From Paenibacillus aurantius (GTDB taxonomy: Bacteria; Bacillota; Bacilli; Paenibacillales; NBRC-103111): 64,000 nt of DNA. Where the stretch lies: the NCBI RefSeq assembly GCF_032268605.1, contig NZ_CP130318.1, positions 4,221,913 through 4,285,912 of the forward strand. Direction: 5' to 3'. Under the pieces are notes generated by a model. That model searched no databases, was not told where the DNA came from, and saw only the letters and a list, made by a program, of their open reading frames with translations. Positions 8,024 through 16,690 of this stretch are shown piece after piece; position 1 is the stretch's first letter; every line of letters starts with the position of its first letter. The position numbers were made by a program, and so were the translations under genes.

Positions 8024-8710
8024 ATGTTCTTTCACCCCATGGATTTTCTCATTCTGATTGCCTTCGGCTTGTCGATGTGGGCCTCTTTTCGGGTGAGGGG
8101 AACCTTTAACCGGTGGTCCGAGGTCAGGGCCATGTCAGGGATGACCGGATACGAAGCGGCCCGCCGCATGCTGGATCACAACGGCCTTCATGACATTCCG
8201 ATCGAGCCGACTCCCGGCGCCCTGACGGACCACTACGATCCGATCCACAAGGTCGTTCGGCTGTCCGAGCCGGTTTACTACGAGAGTTCCATATCGGCTA
8301 TTTCCGTCGCCTGCCACGAAGTGGGCCATGCCATCCAGCATAAAGTGCATTACCCGATGCTGGTCGCCCGCCACAAGATTTTCCCGGTCGTGAATTTTGC
8401 TTCCGGCGTGGCTCCATTCCTGCTCATTGCCGGGTTTCTGATGAGCATTTCTAATTTGATTCTGCTCGGCATCATCTTCTTCTCCGTAGCCGTTCTGTTC
8501 CAGGTCATCACGCTGCCGGTCGAATTCAACGCCAGCAACCGGGCCAAGCAGCTTATGGTCACCGAAGGCTTCATCTCCGGTGACGAAAGCCGCGGAGTAA
8601 GCAAGGTGCTTAACGCCGCCGCCCTTACCTATGTAGCGGCCGCTCTCGTTTCGCTTCTCCAGCTGCTGAAGTTCATCATGATTTTCAGCGGCAGCCGTTC
8701 CAACGAATAA
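8024..8710 (+). CDS. membrane zinc metallopeptidase, YugP family
   Basis: 228 residues, ATG after AGGAGG. An N-terminal membrane helix (residues 5-21) is followed by a conserved soluble part. The metal site is CHEVGHAIQH (His98, Glu99, His102). Two further hydrophobic segments at about 120-155 are followed by PVEFNASNRA, whose Glu is the likely third ligand. The C-terminus holds one more helix. The family is widespread in Bacilli and described as a neutral zinc metallopeptidase, with the physiological substrate unknown. It follows a MerR regulator in a likely operon and is closed by a strong terminator. Confidence 0.85.
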   Translation: MFFHPMDFLILIAFGLSMWASFRVRGTFNRWSEVRAMSGMTGYEAARRMLDHNGLHDIPIEPTPGALTDHYDPIHKVVRLSEPVYYESSISAISVACHEVGHAIQHKVHYPMLVARHKIFPVVNFASGVAPFLLIAGFLMSISNLILLGIIFFSVAVLFQVITLPVEFNASNRAKQLMVTEGFISGDESRGVSKVLNAAALTYVAAALVSLLQLLKFIMIFSGSRSNE

Positions 8711-8741
8711 TCCTGCAAAGCGATTATGCTTGGCATCACTC

Positions 8742-8780
8742 AAAAGAGCCATCCCGCCGAAAAGCGGAATGGCTCTTTTC
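8742..8780 (+). terminator. intrinsic terminator after the YugP-like gene
   Basis: Hairpin AAAGAGCCATCCCGC / GCGGAATGGCTCTTTT with one mismatch and a T-run. The A-run on the left means it may also serve the convergent LysR gene. Confidence 0.88.
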
Positions 8781-8831
8781 TTATTCCCAGCCGGCGGCTG
8801 GGGAAACACTTGTCAGGAAACTCGGCGTCCT

Positions 8832-9722
8832 TCAGCGGCTGCGGAAATAGTCAAGGAGAAACTGGCGGAAGCCTTCCGCTACAGGCGGAAGCTTCTCGTC
8901 CTTACGCCGCACAAGCCCCACGGTACGAGTTACCCGGGGCTCCGAAACTTTCACCATGGCCGGCTGAAGCGGCGAAATTTCAAGCAGGGCCATCTCGGGC
9001 AGCAGGCCAACCCCCATGCCGGCCGCCACCAGGCCGCGTATCGTATCCGTTTCTTCCCCTTCGAATCCGATCTTCGGAATAAAACCGGCCTTCTTGCAGG
9101 CTGCTAGAACGATTGAGCGAAGCGAATAGGCTTCACTGAACATAACAAACGGGTCTTCCCTAAGCTGCTCCAGCCGAATCATCTCCTCCCCCGCCAACGG
9201 GTGCTGGGCAGGCAGGATGGCGAGCAGCTCCTCTTCCATCAGGAGCTCACCGGCCACGTAATCATGGATCTCGGGAAACGGCGAGACGAACGACAGATCG
9301 ATCTCCCGGTTGATAACATCCTTAACCAGGCTGTTAAAAGTCCCCTGCCGGAGACGGAACTTCACATTCGGATGGTTTTTACGGAATTCCGCCACGACGG
9401 TCGGAAGCAGGTTGATGCCGAGCGTATGGGGAAAGCCGATCCGGATCTCTCCCATGGCAGGATCCAAAAACTCGTGCACTTCTCCGACCGCCCGTTCCAA
9501 GTCATTCATGATGCCTTCCACCCTCTTAAGAAACAGCTTTCCTACGGGGGTCAGCTGAAGGTTGCGGCCCTTCTGGACGAATAGCGTCACCCCTAGCTCC
9601 TCCTCGAGCTGGTGTATCTGCCGGCTGACCGCCGATTGGGCGACATGGAGCTCCTCCGAAGCCTGGGTCACATGCTGCTTGCGGGCTACTTTGATGAAGT
9701 AATGCAATTGTCTTAGCTCCAC
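8832..9722 (-). CDS. LysR-family transcriptional regulator
   Basis: 296 residues from GTG 9722, with GAAGGGG eight bases upstream (start MELRQLHYF). Winged HTH at residues 1-60 with the family pattern [20 protein letters not shown]. Residues 87-290 form the two-lobed effector domain, with [10 protein letters not shown] near the end. General similarity is to the GltC/CynR-like group. It is divergent from tpx with about 98 bases between the start codons, the usual LysR arrangement for a regulated neighbour. Control of thiol peroxidase is therefore the simplest proposal, though a redox-active cysteine pattern like OxyR is not obvious. Confidence 0.88.
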   Translation of the reverse strand: MELRQLHYFIKVARKQHVTQASEELHVAQSAVSRQIHQLEEELGVTLFVQKGRNLQLTPVGKLFLKRVEGIMNDLERAVGEVHEFLDPAMGEIRIGFPHTLGINLLPTVVAEFRKNHPNVKFRLRQGTFNSLVKDVINREIDLSFVSPFPEIHDYVAGELLMEEELLAILPAQHPLAGEEMIRLEQLREDPFVMFSEAYSLRSIVLAACKKAGFIPKIGFEGEETDTIRGLVAAGMGVGLLPEMALLEISPLQPAMVKVSEPRVTRTVGLVRRKDEKLPPVAEGFRQFLLDYFRSR

Positions 9723-9741
9723 TCTATAACCCCTTCTCAAT

Positions 9742-9771
9742 TGGACAATCCCATTTCCAACAGTTTATAAT
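9742..9771 (+). promoter_or_regulatory. probable sigma-A promoter of tpx
   Basis: TGGACA (9742-9747), 18-base spacer, perfect TATAAT (9766-9771), within the divergent LysR/tpx gap. The -35 choice is uncertain. Confidence 0.55.
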
Positions 9772-9820
9772 AAGATGTGTCAAAACACCATCTATATCCT
9801 TAAAGGAGGAACCGGAAACC

Positions 9821-10324
9821 ATGGCTCAAGCAACACTGAAAGGAAATCCGATTACCTTGGTCGGCAATCAGGTGAAAGTGGGCGACCAAGCCCCCGACTT
9901 TACTGTGAATAAGAACCTCATGGAAACGGCGTCTCTTAAAGATTTCGAAGGCAAGGTTAAGCTGATCAGCGTCGTTCCTTCCCTGGACACCGGCGTTTGC
10001 GATGCCCAAACCCGCCGCTTCAACGAAGAAGCTTCCAAGCTTGGCGACAAAGTCGTGGTTCTGACGATCTCCAACGACCTGCCGATGGCTCAAGCCCGCT
10101 GGTGCGGAGCAGCCGGAGTGGACCGTGTGGTTACCCTCTCCGACTACAAAAACCTCAGCTTCGGACAAGCTTACGGCGTCGTCATTGAAGAGCTTCGCCT
10201 GCTGATGCGCTCCATTTTCGTTATCGACGAAAACAACAAAGTTCAATACGTGGAATACTTGAGCGAAATGACCGATCATCCGAACTATGAAGCGGCCATT
10301 GAAGCGGTTAAGAAGCTAGTGTAA
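9821..10324 (+). CDS. tpx: thiol peroxidase, atypical 2-Cys peroxiredoxin
   Basis: 167 residues, AAGGAGG upstream of ATG 9821. The Tpx signature is complete: peroxidatic Cys60 in [11 protein letters not shown] and resolving Cys95 in RWCGAAG, at the standard spacing of about 35 residues. C-terminal REL-like and YEAAIEAVK segments are also typical. Tpx reduces hydrogen and alkyl peroxides and is recycled by thioredoxin in the cytoplasm. It is monocistronic with its own promoter and terminator and is divergent from a LysR gene. Confidence 0.96.
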   Translation: MAQATLKGNPITLVGNQVKVGDQAPDFTVNKNLMETASLKDFEGKVKLISVVPSLDTGVCDAQTRRFNEEASKLGDKVVVLTISNDLPMAQARWCGAAGVDRVVTLSDYKNLSFGQAYGVVIEELRLLMRSIFVIDENNKVQYVEYLSEMTDHPNYEAAIEAVKKLV

Positions 10325-10372
10325 TACATAGTTACCCAGGCCGGGGACCTTCGGGCTCTGCCCGCCTAAACA

Positions 10373-10416
10373 AATAAGCCCTTTCAGGAGCCGGACGGCA
10401 TCCGAAAGGGCTTATT
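10373..10416. terminator. bidirectional terminator between tpx and the DUF1499-like gene
   Basis: Perfect 13-base arms AATAAGCCCTTTC and GAAAGGGCTTATT around an 18-base loop. Located between two convergent genes. Confidence 0.85.
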
Positions 10417-10430
10417 CCTATGCACTTTCA

Positions 10431-10820
10431 TTAGTTGTTCTTTTTATAGGGGGCCAGACGTTTGTCCAGGTGCCGGTAGATCTCCAGTATGGTCCGGTAG
10501 TTCGAGCCCAGGTCCCCCAGGGAGCCGCGGGATGCGGAGTAAATGTCAACAGCGGATTCCAGCGGGTTAATTCCGAACAGGGTAAGCGTGATGTCCTGTT
10601 TTCGTCCGCTCATGGTGCGTTTCTCCACGACAATCTCGCCGACGTTCTTAACCTCATGCAGCACCTTGTAGCCGCTGAGCTTCTTAAGGATGGTGGTCAC
10701 TTCTTCCCAGAGCTTGTCCTTGGAAAGCTTGTAGTGCCTTGTTCTCAAAGCAGGATCCTTGGCTTTCTCTCCTGTGGTCTCATGGCTGCGAAGCAAGCCA
10801 ATCAAGGTTCTTTTAAGCAA
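10431..10820 (-). CDS. DUF1499-like small cytosolic protein
   Basis: 129 residues from TTG 10820, with a G-rich SD (GAGGGGGG) seven bases away. The protein is basic, with no signal peptide or membrane segment. Its C-terminal VDIYSASRGSLGDLGSNYRTI resembles the closing motif of DUF1499 proteins (an SxSRxGxxDLGxN-type pattern). A strand-rich centre (KNVGEIVVEKRTM...ITLTLFGIN) precedes it. DUF1499 has no established function. The gene is monocistronic. Confidence 0.65.
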   Translation of the reverse strand: MLKRTLIGLLRSHETTGEKAKDPALRTRHYKLSKDKLWEEVTTILKKLSGYKVLHEVKNVGEIVVEKRTMSGRKQDITLTLFGINPLESAVDIYSASRGSLGDLGSNYRTILEIYRHLDKRLAPYKKNN

Positions 10821-10991
10821 CGCCTTGCCCCCCTCAGTATAATCCTTCCAACCCGATGGTCTATATAGGTCTTCAACTATTTAATCTTAACATTCTTTTA
10901 TGCATAGCAAAAGAGGAAAAGAAGCCCCTCGGCTTATTTAATCCTATGTAAGCGAATACATGAAAAGCATTTCACAACCGGGAGAACAGCC

Positions 10992-11019
10992 AAAGGGAAC
11001 GGGCATCCCCCGTTCCCTT
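10992..11019 (-). terminator. hairpin after the gal operon
   Basis: Perfect arms AAGGGAACGGG / CCCGTTCCCTT directly after the last gene of the minus-strand operon. The U-run is poor (UUUGG), so termination efficiency is uncertain. Confidence 0.6.
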
Positions 11020-11045
11020 ACTATTCCTAGAACGCCGGAACCTTA

Positions 11046-11972
11046 TTACCGGTAACGCTCCAGCAGACGGTCCAGCTCCTTCTCGTCAGACGGCGACGGC
11101 GCGGCCACATCCGCGATCAGGCTCCAGGCTTCTTCATGAACCGCGGTTTGCCCCGGCTGCACGGTGCGGAGCTCGCCCAGCGACTCCAGCTCCAGAAAGT
11201 GATCGCACACATACGATTCGAAGGAAACCCCGTAATCCGGATAGCAGCCTTCCCGTTCGTGCTTGTATTTCTTCAAGAACAAGCTGTTGTGGTTGAAATA
11301 ACCGGCCCATCCCTCTTCGTTGTTGGTTCCGATCTTGAAAGGAGTCGGCCCGTTGCCCTGCTTCAGCACGATATACCGTTCTCCCCAATACACGCGCTCG
11401 TCATTCATCCGGCTGTACGGCCAGACGGCTAGCACTCGGTTGGCCAGGAGGCCTGTCTCGCGCTTGGCCTGCGGGATGACCGCCATGCCGCCGGTACCCA
11501 TAACCGATAGTGCCCAAGGGGCGAACTCGACCGGCCACGCCCCCCGGTTGGTGACGCGATGAACAACGGTTACTTCGCCCGAAGCCGGCTCCATTCGGAC
11601 TTCGATCTCCTTCTGAAGCTGCGTCCATCTTTCTTCGGGAGGGGTCAGCACGATACCGTTCTCGATTTCCTTCCATTCGACCGGATCGTTATCCGGGTAA
11701 GTGCTCCGGGGCACAGCCTCCGGACTGGTCCAAAGCCGGTGGCCGCCGTAAATTTTCCAGGCTCCTCCGCCTACCGGCGCGAAGCGGTCCCCTTGCTGGA
11801 CAATGGCCTCCTCCGCGTCCTCCATAAAGAAATTCGGCCCGTCGACAAAGCCGAAGCGGATGATTCTAGGGCCGAAGTCCAGACTCGCTACGAGCTCCAA
11901 GACTCCGTTCGTCAGCCTGACTGCCCTCCCCCATCTTCCATAGGTGATCGTCTCGATTGTCACGTTCCCCAT
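11046..11972 (-). CDS. galactose-mutarotase-fold protein (DUF4380-like), last gene of gal operon
   Basis: 308 residues, SD GGGGGAG before ATG 11972. It has no signal peptide. The sequence is beta-rich with patterns of the aldose-epimerase-like superfamily: an N-terminal VRLTNGVLELVASLDFGPRI segment, HRLWTSPE near residue 90, a WALSVM strand, and a closing LELESLG...LxPG...HEEAW block. The fold looks like the DUF4380/DUF4432 branch rather than classical GalM. It is 18 bases downstream of galT and no galM is present. A sugar mutarotase or epimerase role in galactose use is therefore an inference from position plus fold, not shown. Confidence 0.65.
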   Translation of the reverse strand: MGNVTIETITYGRWGRAVRLTNGVLELVASLDFGPRIIRFGFVDGPNFFMEDAEEAIVQQGDRFAPVGGGAWKIYGGHRLWTSPEAVPRSTYPDNDPVEWKEIENGIVLTPPEERWTQLQKEIEVRMEPASGEVTVVHRVTNRGAWPVEFAPWALSVMGTGGMAVIPQAKRETGLLANRVLAVWPYSRMNDERVYWGERYIVLKQGNGPTPFKIGTNNEEGWAGYFNHNSLFLKKYKHEREGCYPDYGVSFESYVCDHFLELESLGELRTVQPGQTAVHEEAWSLIADVAAPSPSDEKELDRLLERYR

Positions 11973-11990
11973 CGTTCTCCCCCATTCGAA

Positions 11991-13544
11991 TTAGTGAAAG
12001 CCCATCTCCGTCATAAAACGGCGGAAAGCCTCGTTTCCTTCTTCGTTACGTTTGTATACTCCCGCGTCCATCAGAACACGCAGGAAGATTCCTCCGATCT
12101 CATCCTGCAGCACCTGACGGGCTTGTTCCCGCTCCAGCCCGGTTCCAAAGCGCTCGACAAGGGTTCGGATCCAGGGAGCATGCTGGTGAAGCGGATGCTC
12201 CGGACTCTGCAAGCCCTCCCAATCGCTCTTGCCGCCGGTCAGGTAATCGGAGATCGCTTCCAGCTCTTCCTTCAGTCTGCCGGGAAGCACAGCGAGGCCC
12301 ATGACCTCGATTAAACCGATGTTCTCTTTCTTTACATGGTGGAGATCCGCATGAGGATGAAAGATACCAAGCGGATGCTCCTCCGAGGTCCGGTTATTGC
12401 GCAGAACGAGATCAAGCTCGTACTGCCCGTCCTGGTTACGTCTCGCAATCGGGGTGATCGTATTATGGGGCACCGGCGTGCCCTCAATCTCCGAATGGGA
12501 GCGGATGCCGACGGATTCGTCGCTGTAGGCTCTCCAACCGGACAGCAGACGGTCCGCAAGCTCCACAAGCGGTTCCTTGTCGTCCGCAGCCAGCCGGATA
12601 ACCGACATTGGCCAATGGACGAGGCCGGCTTTTACCGCCGGGAAGCCGGGATGAGTGAAAACGGCCTCCACGGGGGCAAGCTCCATCGGAAACCGGTGTC
12701 GGCCGCCCTGGAAATGGTCATGGCTCAGGATGGAGCCGCCCACAATCGGCAGATCCGCGTTCGAGCCGATGAAATAATGAGGAAACGAGCGGACGAAATC
12801 CAGCAGGCGGACAAACGACTGCCGGCTGATCTGCATAGGGGTATGGGCTTCGCTGAACACGATGCTGTGCTCGTTGTAGTACACATACGGGGAATACTGC
12901 AGATACCAAGGCGCCCCGTCGAGCCGTAGCGGAATGACCCGGTGATTCTGGCGGGCCGGATGGTTCAGCCGGCCGGCATAGCCTACATTCTCCAGGCAGA
13001 GAAGGCATTTCGGATACTGGCTCTGGGGCAGGGCCCTTTCGGCCGCAATGTCCTTGGGATCCTTCTCCGGCTTGGACAGATTGATAGTAATCTCGAGCTC
13101 CCCGTAAGGCGTCGGCGTTCTCCAATAGAGGTTGTTACGGATGCGGTCCATGCGGATGTAATTGGAGTCCATGGAGAGGCGGTAATAATCATCCGTCGCC
13201 TTCTCGATGGATTCCTCTTCCGCGGTCCGCCAGAACCGACGGGCCACCTCCGACTGCCGGGGCATCAGCAGACCCATCAGGCGGGCGTCGAGCAAGTCCC
13301 GCCGGGTCGTGGTGTTCTCGGTCATCAGACCCTGCGCTGCGGCGTAATCGAGAATCCGGTCCAGAATTTCCACCGGGCTCTCCAGCTGCTCATCCGGAAG
13401 CTTTCCGGCAAAAGGCTCCTCGACCTGAAGAAGGTCAAGAAGGGCATTCGTCGCCGGAATGCGGTCTTCCCTTTCGATCATGCCGCGCTGCTCCGCAAAA
13501 CGAACCAAACGGGCAATCTCCCGTTTAATGTCCAAGCTTTCCAC
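11991..13544 (-). CDS. galT: UDP-glucose--hexose-1-phosphate uridylyltransferase (Firmicute type)
   Basis: 517 residues from GTG 13544 after GAGGAG. The length and sequence belong to the long Gram-positive GalT class, not the 350-residue HIT-family GalT of enterobacteria. The active-site block GGSILSHDHFQGG carries the HxH pair, the first His accepting UMP. Other family marks are the YPKCLLCLENVGYAGR segment (two cysteines) and the HPHADLHHVKKENIGLIEVMG segment (broken by its charged turn). It exchanges UDP between UDP-glucose and galactose-1-phosphate, the central step of the Leloir pathway. It is third in the operon galK-galE-galT-mutarotase-like. Confidence 0.95.
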   Translation of the reverse strand: MESLDIKREIARLVRFAEQRGMIEREDRIPATNALLDLLQVEEPFAGKLPDEQLESPVEILDRILDYAAAQGLMTENTTTRRDLLDARLMGLLMPRQSEVARRFWRTAEEESIEKATDDYYRLSMDSNYIRMDRIRNNLYWRTPTPYGELEITINLSKPEKDPKDIAAERALPQSQYPKCLLCLENVGYAGRLNHPARQNHRVIPLRLDGAPWYLQYSPYVYYNEHSIVFSEAHTPMQISRQSFVRLLDFVRSFPHYFIGSNADLPIVGGSILSHDHFQGGRHRFPMELAPVEAVFTHPGFPAVKAGLVHWPMSVIRLAADDKEPLVELADRLLSGWRAYSDESVGIRSHSEIEGTPVPHNTITPIARRNQDGQYELDLVLRNNRTSEEHPLGIFHPHADLHHVKKENIGLIEVMGLAVLPGRLKEELEAISDYLTGGKSDWEGLQSPEHPLHQHAPWIRTLVERFGTGLEREQARQVLQDEIGGIFLRVLMDAGVYKRNEEGNEAFRRFMTEMGFH

Positions 13545-13561
13545 GGACGATTCTCCTCTCT

Positions 13562-14554
13562 CTACTTCCCGTCTCCGTATCCGTCCGGATGGCTGCGGTG
13601 CCAGTTCCAGGCCGTCTCGATGATTTGCTCCAGGCTGTCCCGTTTCGGCGTCCAGCCGAGCTCTTTCTTCGCCTTCTCGGAGGAAGCGATCAGGACCGCC
13701 GGATCTCCCGCGCGGCGGGCTTCCACCTTAGCCGGAATCGCATGGCCCGTCACCCGGCGCGCTACATCAATCATCTGCTTAACCGAGAAACCCTGCCCGC
13801 TGCCGAGGTTATAGACGGCGCTTTCTCCGCCTTCCCTCAGTCTCTTAAGGGCCAGAATATGAGCGTCGGCCAAGTCCGAAACATGCAGGTAATCCCGGAT
13901 GCAGGTTCCGTCTTCCGTCGCGTAATCATCGCCATATATCGAGATGAATTCACGCTGGCCGAGGGGCACTTGAAGGATAAGCGGAATAAGGTGCGTTTCC
14001 GGGGAGTGATCCTCTCCGATCCGGCCGCTTTCATGAGCTCCCGCTGCGTTGAAATAACGCAGGGAAACGTACTTGATTCCGTGTGCCGTATCGAACCATC
14101 TCATCATCTTCTCCATGGCCAGCTTCGTTTCGCCATAGGCATTCGTCGGAAGCGTACGGTCGTCTTCTTGGATCGGAACCCGCTCCGGCTCCCCATAGGT
14201 GGCCGCTGTAGAGGAGAAGACGATCCGGTGTACGCCGTGCTCCTGCATTTTCTCAAGCAGGCACAAGGTTCCGTATACGTTATTGTGATAATATTTTCCG
14301 GGAAGCTTCATGCTTTCCCCCACGAGGGAATTGGCTGCGAAGTGAATCACGGAATCGATCTCGTTCTCCCGGAAAACCGTTTCGAGAAAATCGGCATCCC
14401 GCAAATCTCCTTGATACAGCTTTCCGCCAAGCACCGCCTGCCGGTGGCCCTGCTGAAGGTTGTCAACCACTACAACCTCCTCGTTATGATCAAGAAGCGC
14501 CGCTACCATATGGGAACCGATGTAACCGGCTCCTCCCGTTACCAGTACCGCCAT
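13562..14554 (-). CDS. galE: UDP-glucose 4-epimerase
   Basis: 330 residues from ATG 14554, with AGGAGG seven bases upstream; the frame continues upstream but has no SD there. Extended SDR fold: the nucleotide-binding [10 protein letters not shown] at residues 7-16, SSTAATYGE, and the catalytic pair YGETK (Tyr and Lys). It interconverts UDP-galactose and UDP-glucose, feeding both galactose breakdown and cell-wall sugar synthesis. It lies 13 bases downstream of galK and 17 bases upstream of galT. Confidence 0.96.
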   Translation of the reverse strand: MAVLVTGGAGYIGSHMVAALLDHNEEVVVVDNLQQGHRQAVLGGKLYQGDLRDADFLETVFRENEIDSVIHFAANSLVGESMKLPGKYYHNNVYGTLCLLEKMQEHGVHRIVFSSTAATYGEPERVPIQEDDRTLPTNAYGETKLAMEKMMRWFDTAHGIKYVSLRYFNAAGAHESGRIGEDHSPETHLIPLILQVPLGQREFISIYGDDYATEDGTCIRDYLHVSDLADAHILALKRLREGGESAVYNLGSGQGFSVKQMIDVARRVTGHAIPAKVEARRAGDPAVLIASSEKAKKELGWTPKRDSLEQIIETAWNWHRSHPDGYGDGK

Positions 14555-14567
14555 TGCTTTTTCCTCC

Positions 14568-15740
14568 TTATCGGGTAAGCTCCATAACCCCGTTGCCGAT
14601 CTCTCCGACATAAAAGTCCCCTTGGAAATCGGTACGGTCCGCATAAGCCTTGCCGACTTGCTCGATAAAGCCCTGAACATGATCGCCATGGACAAGAGAT
14701 ACCGTACATCCGCCGAAGCCCGCTCCGGTCATCCGGGAGCCCAGCACGCCCTCGGCCTTTAAAGCCTCCTCCACCATCACGTCGAGCTCCCTGCAGGTCA
14801 CCTCATAGAGGTCGCGCAGCGAGTTATGCGAAGCGATCATCAGCCGTCCGAATTCCTCGAGATCCCGTTTTTTGAGAGCCTCTACGGAGCGGAGTACCCG
14901 GTCGTTCTCTTCGATCACGTGACGCGCCCGCTTGCGGACCGTTTCATCCGGAATAAGGGATTCATTGGCCTCGAACTGCTCCAGCGTAAGCTCGCCCAGT
15001 AGCGTTAAATCCGGGAACTTCGCTTTGAGGTAACCGACCGCCTGCTCGCACTGCGACCTTCTTGCGTTATATTCGGAGTCCACCAGTCCGCGGCGCTTGT
15101 TCGTGTTGCCGATGACGATTTTGTACCCCTGGCTCTCAAAGGGGACCTGCTCGTATTCCAGCGTGTTGCATTTCAGCAGAACGGCATGGTCCTTCTCGCC
15201 CATCGCGACCGTAAACTGGTCCATGATGCCGCAGTTAACCCCCATGAACTGGTTCTCGGATTCCTGGGCGACAAGCGCGAGCTCCACCTTATCGATCTTG
15301 TGATTCTCCATCGTCATGAAGCCGAAGGCGGTGACGAGCTGGATGGAAGCCGAAGAGGACAGCCCCGCCCCGTTCGGAATTTCTCCCAGATACAAGACGT
15401 CGTAGCCTCCAAAGGTATAGCCTCTCTTGCCCAGGTGCACCAGCACGGCCTTCGGGTAGTTGATCCAATCGTCTTCCTTCACATTTTTGGCTTGCGCCAA
15501 GTGAACGTCTCCCGATACAGGGAAATTTTCGGAAGCGAAGCGGATGGTTTGATCCTCCCGCTTGCGGAGGAGCATCGTCGTCCCGAAGGTAAGCGCAGCG
15601 GGAAAAACGTAGCCTCCGTTGTAATCCGTATGCTCCCCGATCAAATTTACACGGCCCGGAGCAAAAAACACCCGGATCCCCTCTTCGGAGCCTCCGTACC
15701 TCTCCACAAATTTGTTCTTGAGAACTGACAAATCGGCCAT
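14568..15740 (-). CDS. galK: galactokinase
   Basis: 390 residues from ATG 15740 (start MADLSVLK); in-frame ATG 15779 and GTG 15749 are alternatives, with a GGGCGG SD fitting 15740 best. GHMP kinase: the galactose-binding signature [15 protein letters not shown], the ATP loop [13 protein letters not shown], and the third motif [11 protein letters not shown]. It phosphorylates alpha-D-galactose at C1. First gene of the gal operon. The 165 bases upstream, before the end of deoR, hold a promoter and operator-like sequences. Confidence 0.96.
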   Translation of the reverse strand: MADLSVLKNKFVERYGGSEEGIRVFFAPGRVNLIGEHTDYNGGYVFPAALTFGTTMLLRKREDQTIRFASENFPVSGDVHLAQAKNVKEDDWINYPKAVLVHLGKRGYTFGGYDVLYLGEIPNGAGLSSSASIQLVTAFGFMTMENHKIDKVELALVAQESENQFMGVNCGIMDQFTVAMGEKDHAVLLKCNTLEYEQVPFESQGYKIVIGNTNKRRGLVDSEYNARRSQCEQAVGYLKAKFPDLTLLGELTLEQFEANESLIPDETVRKRARHVIEENDRVLRSVEALKKRDLEEFGRLMIASHNSLRDLYEVTCRELDVMVEEALKAEGVLGSRMTGAGFGGCTVSLVHGDHVQGFIEQVGKAYADRTDFQGDFYVGEIGNGVMELTR

Positions 15741-15768
15741 CCTCAACACCGCCCTGTTCATAATGGTT

Positions 15769-15815
15769 AAATGTTTTCGTTTATGATAATTAATGATCAT
15801 TTACTTTCATTTCAA
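15769..15815 (-). promoter_or_regulatory. gal operon promoter/operator region
   Basis: Candidate elements on the minus strand are -35 ATGAAA (15810-15805), a 16-base spacer and -10 TATCAT (15788-15783). A near-perfect palindrome around ATGATCAT (15793-15800) lies between them. AACGAAAACATTT (about 15781-15769), just downstream of the -10, resembles the A-rich half sites bound by DeoR-family repressors. This is an inference; the neighbouring DeoR or ROK protein could be the ligand. Confidence 0.45.
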
Positions 15816-15905
15816 TTGTATCGGATTGGGACCGAGGTGGCAATGGTTTTTTGTGTGCCCCCTTGGCCGATCAGCGTTTGCAGGCAAACCGTGGCAATCT
15901 AAGGG

Positions 15906-16679
15906 TTAGACGAGAATCACTTCGATGCCTCTCTCCTCCAAGGCTTCCCGGTCCGCCTTCGATAGAAGCCGGTCGGTAATAACCGTGTGAACCGAATCCA
16001 GCGAGGCGATGCGGCCGAATGTCACTTTGCCGAACTTGCTGTGATCGGCCACGACGATGACCTGCTGGGCGATGGAGATCATCCGCCGGTTCACGCTCGC
16101 TTCCTCCAGGCTTGGCGTCGACAGGCCGTCTTTCATGTGAAAGCCGTCCACCCCGAGAAAGAGCTTGTCCACCCGTACCTCGTCCAGAGACCGTTCTGCA
16201 AGCGGACCAACCAGGGCGAAGGATTTGGGCCTCATTTTCCCTCCGATCAGCAGGACTTCCCATTCGTTTCCCGGTGGAACAAGGGCGGGGAGATTGGACG
16301 CGTTGGTGACGACCGTTAGCCGCCGCTTGTCCGCCAGCTTGCGGATAAGAAACATATTGGTCGTCCCCGGCGTCAGCAGAAGCGCTTCCTCTTCCTGTAC
16401 AAGAGCCGCCGCCGCGGCCGCTATTCGTTCCTTTTCCGCCGCAAAGGCCTCTTCTTTCTCGGAAAAGGATTTCTCGTGGGCCGCTTCCCTCAGCAGCCCC
16501 CGGGCCGCCATCGCTCCGCCATGGGTGCGCCGCAGCAGCTTCTCCTCCTCCAGCCGTTCCAAATCCCGGCGGACGGTTACCGGGGACACGTCAAGCGCTT
16601 CGCTAAGCTCCGCTACCGTCACTTTGCCCTGCCGGTTGACGATTTCTACAATCCGGACAAGCCTTTCCTCAGCGAACAT
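15906..16679 (-). CDS. DeoR/GlpR-family transcriptional repressor
   Basis: 257 residues, AAGGAGG before ATG 16679. The DeoR HTH at residues 4-57 contains the signature LDVSPVTVRRDLERLE and RTHGGA. The C-terminal sugar-phosphate sensor domain has TPGTT, VVTNA, LIGGKMR and GVDGFH. Members respond to phosphorylated sugars. It sits 11 bases after the ROK gene and upstream of galK, so both regulators are co-transcribed. Control of the gal operon is likely by position, with galactose-1-phosphate or tagatose phosphates as possible signals. Confidence 0.9.
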   Translation of the reverse strand: MFAEERLVRIVEIVNRQGKVTVAELSEALDVSPVTVRRDLERLEEEKLLRRTHGGAMAARGLLREAAHEKSFSEKEEAFAAEKERIAAAAAALVQEEEALLLTPGTTNMFLIRKLADKRRLTVVTNASNLPALVPPGNEWEVLLIGGKMRPKSFALVGPLAERSLDEVRVDKLFLGVDGFHMKDGLSTPSLEEASVNRRMISIAQQVIVVADHSKFGKVTFGRIASLDSVHTVITDRLLSKADREALEERGIEVILV

Positions 16680-16690
16680 ACCGCCCCTCC

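Noticed and set aside
9741-9780. PerR-like box (TTATAAT...) at the tpx promoter
   Set aside because: Only the left half site is present and it is simply the -10 element; the right half has no match.
12942-13814. Long open frame antisense to galT/galE (290 codons), and similar ones at 18259-18906 and 22233-23456
   Set aside because: They lie opposite clearly recognisable enzymes in GC-rich sequence, lack good SD sites, and their products are rich in Arg/His/Pro with no domain pattern.
15741-15905. CcpA cre site in the gal promoter
   Set aside because: TGAAAGTAAATGATCA has the right outline but lacks the central CG of the consensus.
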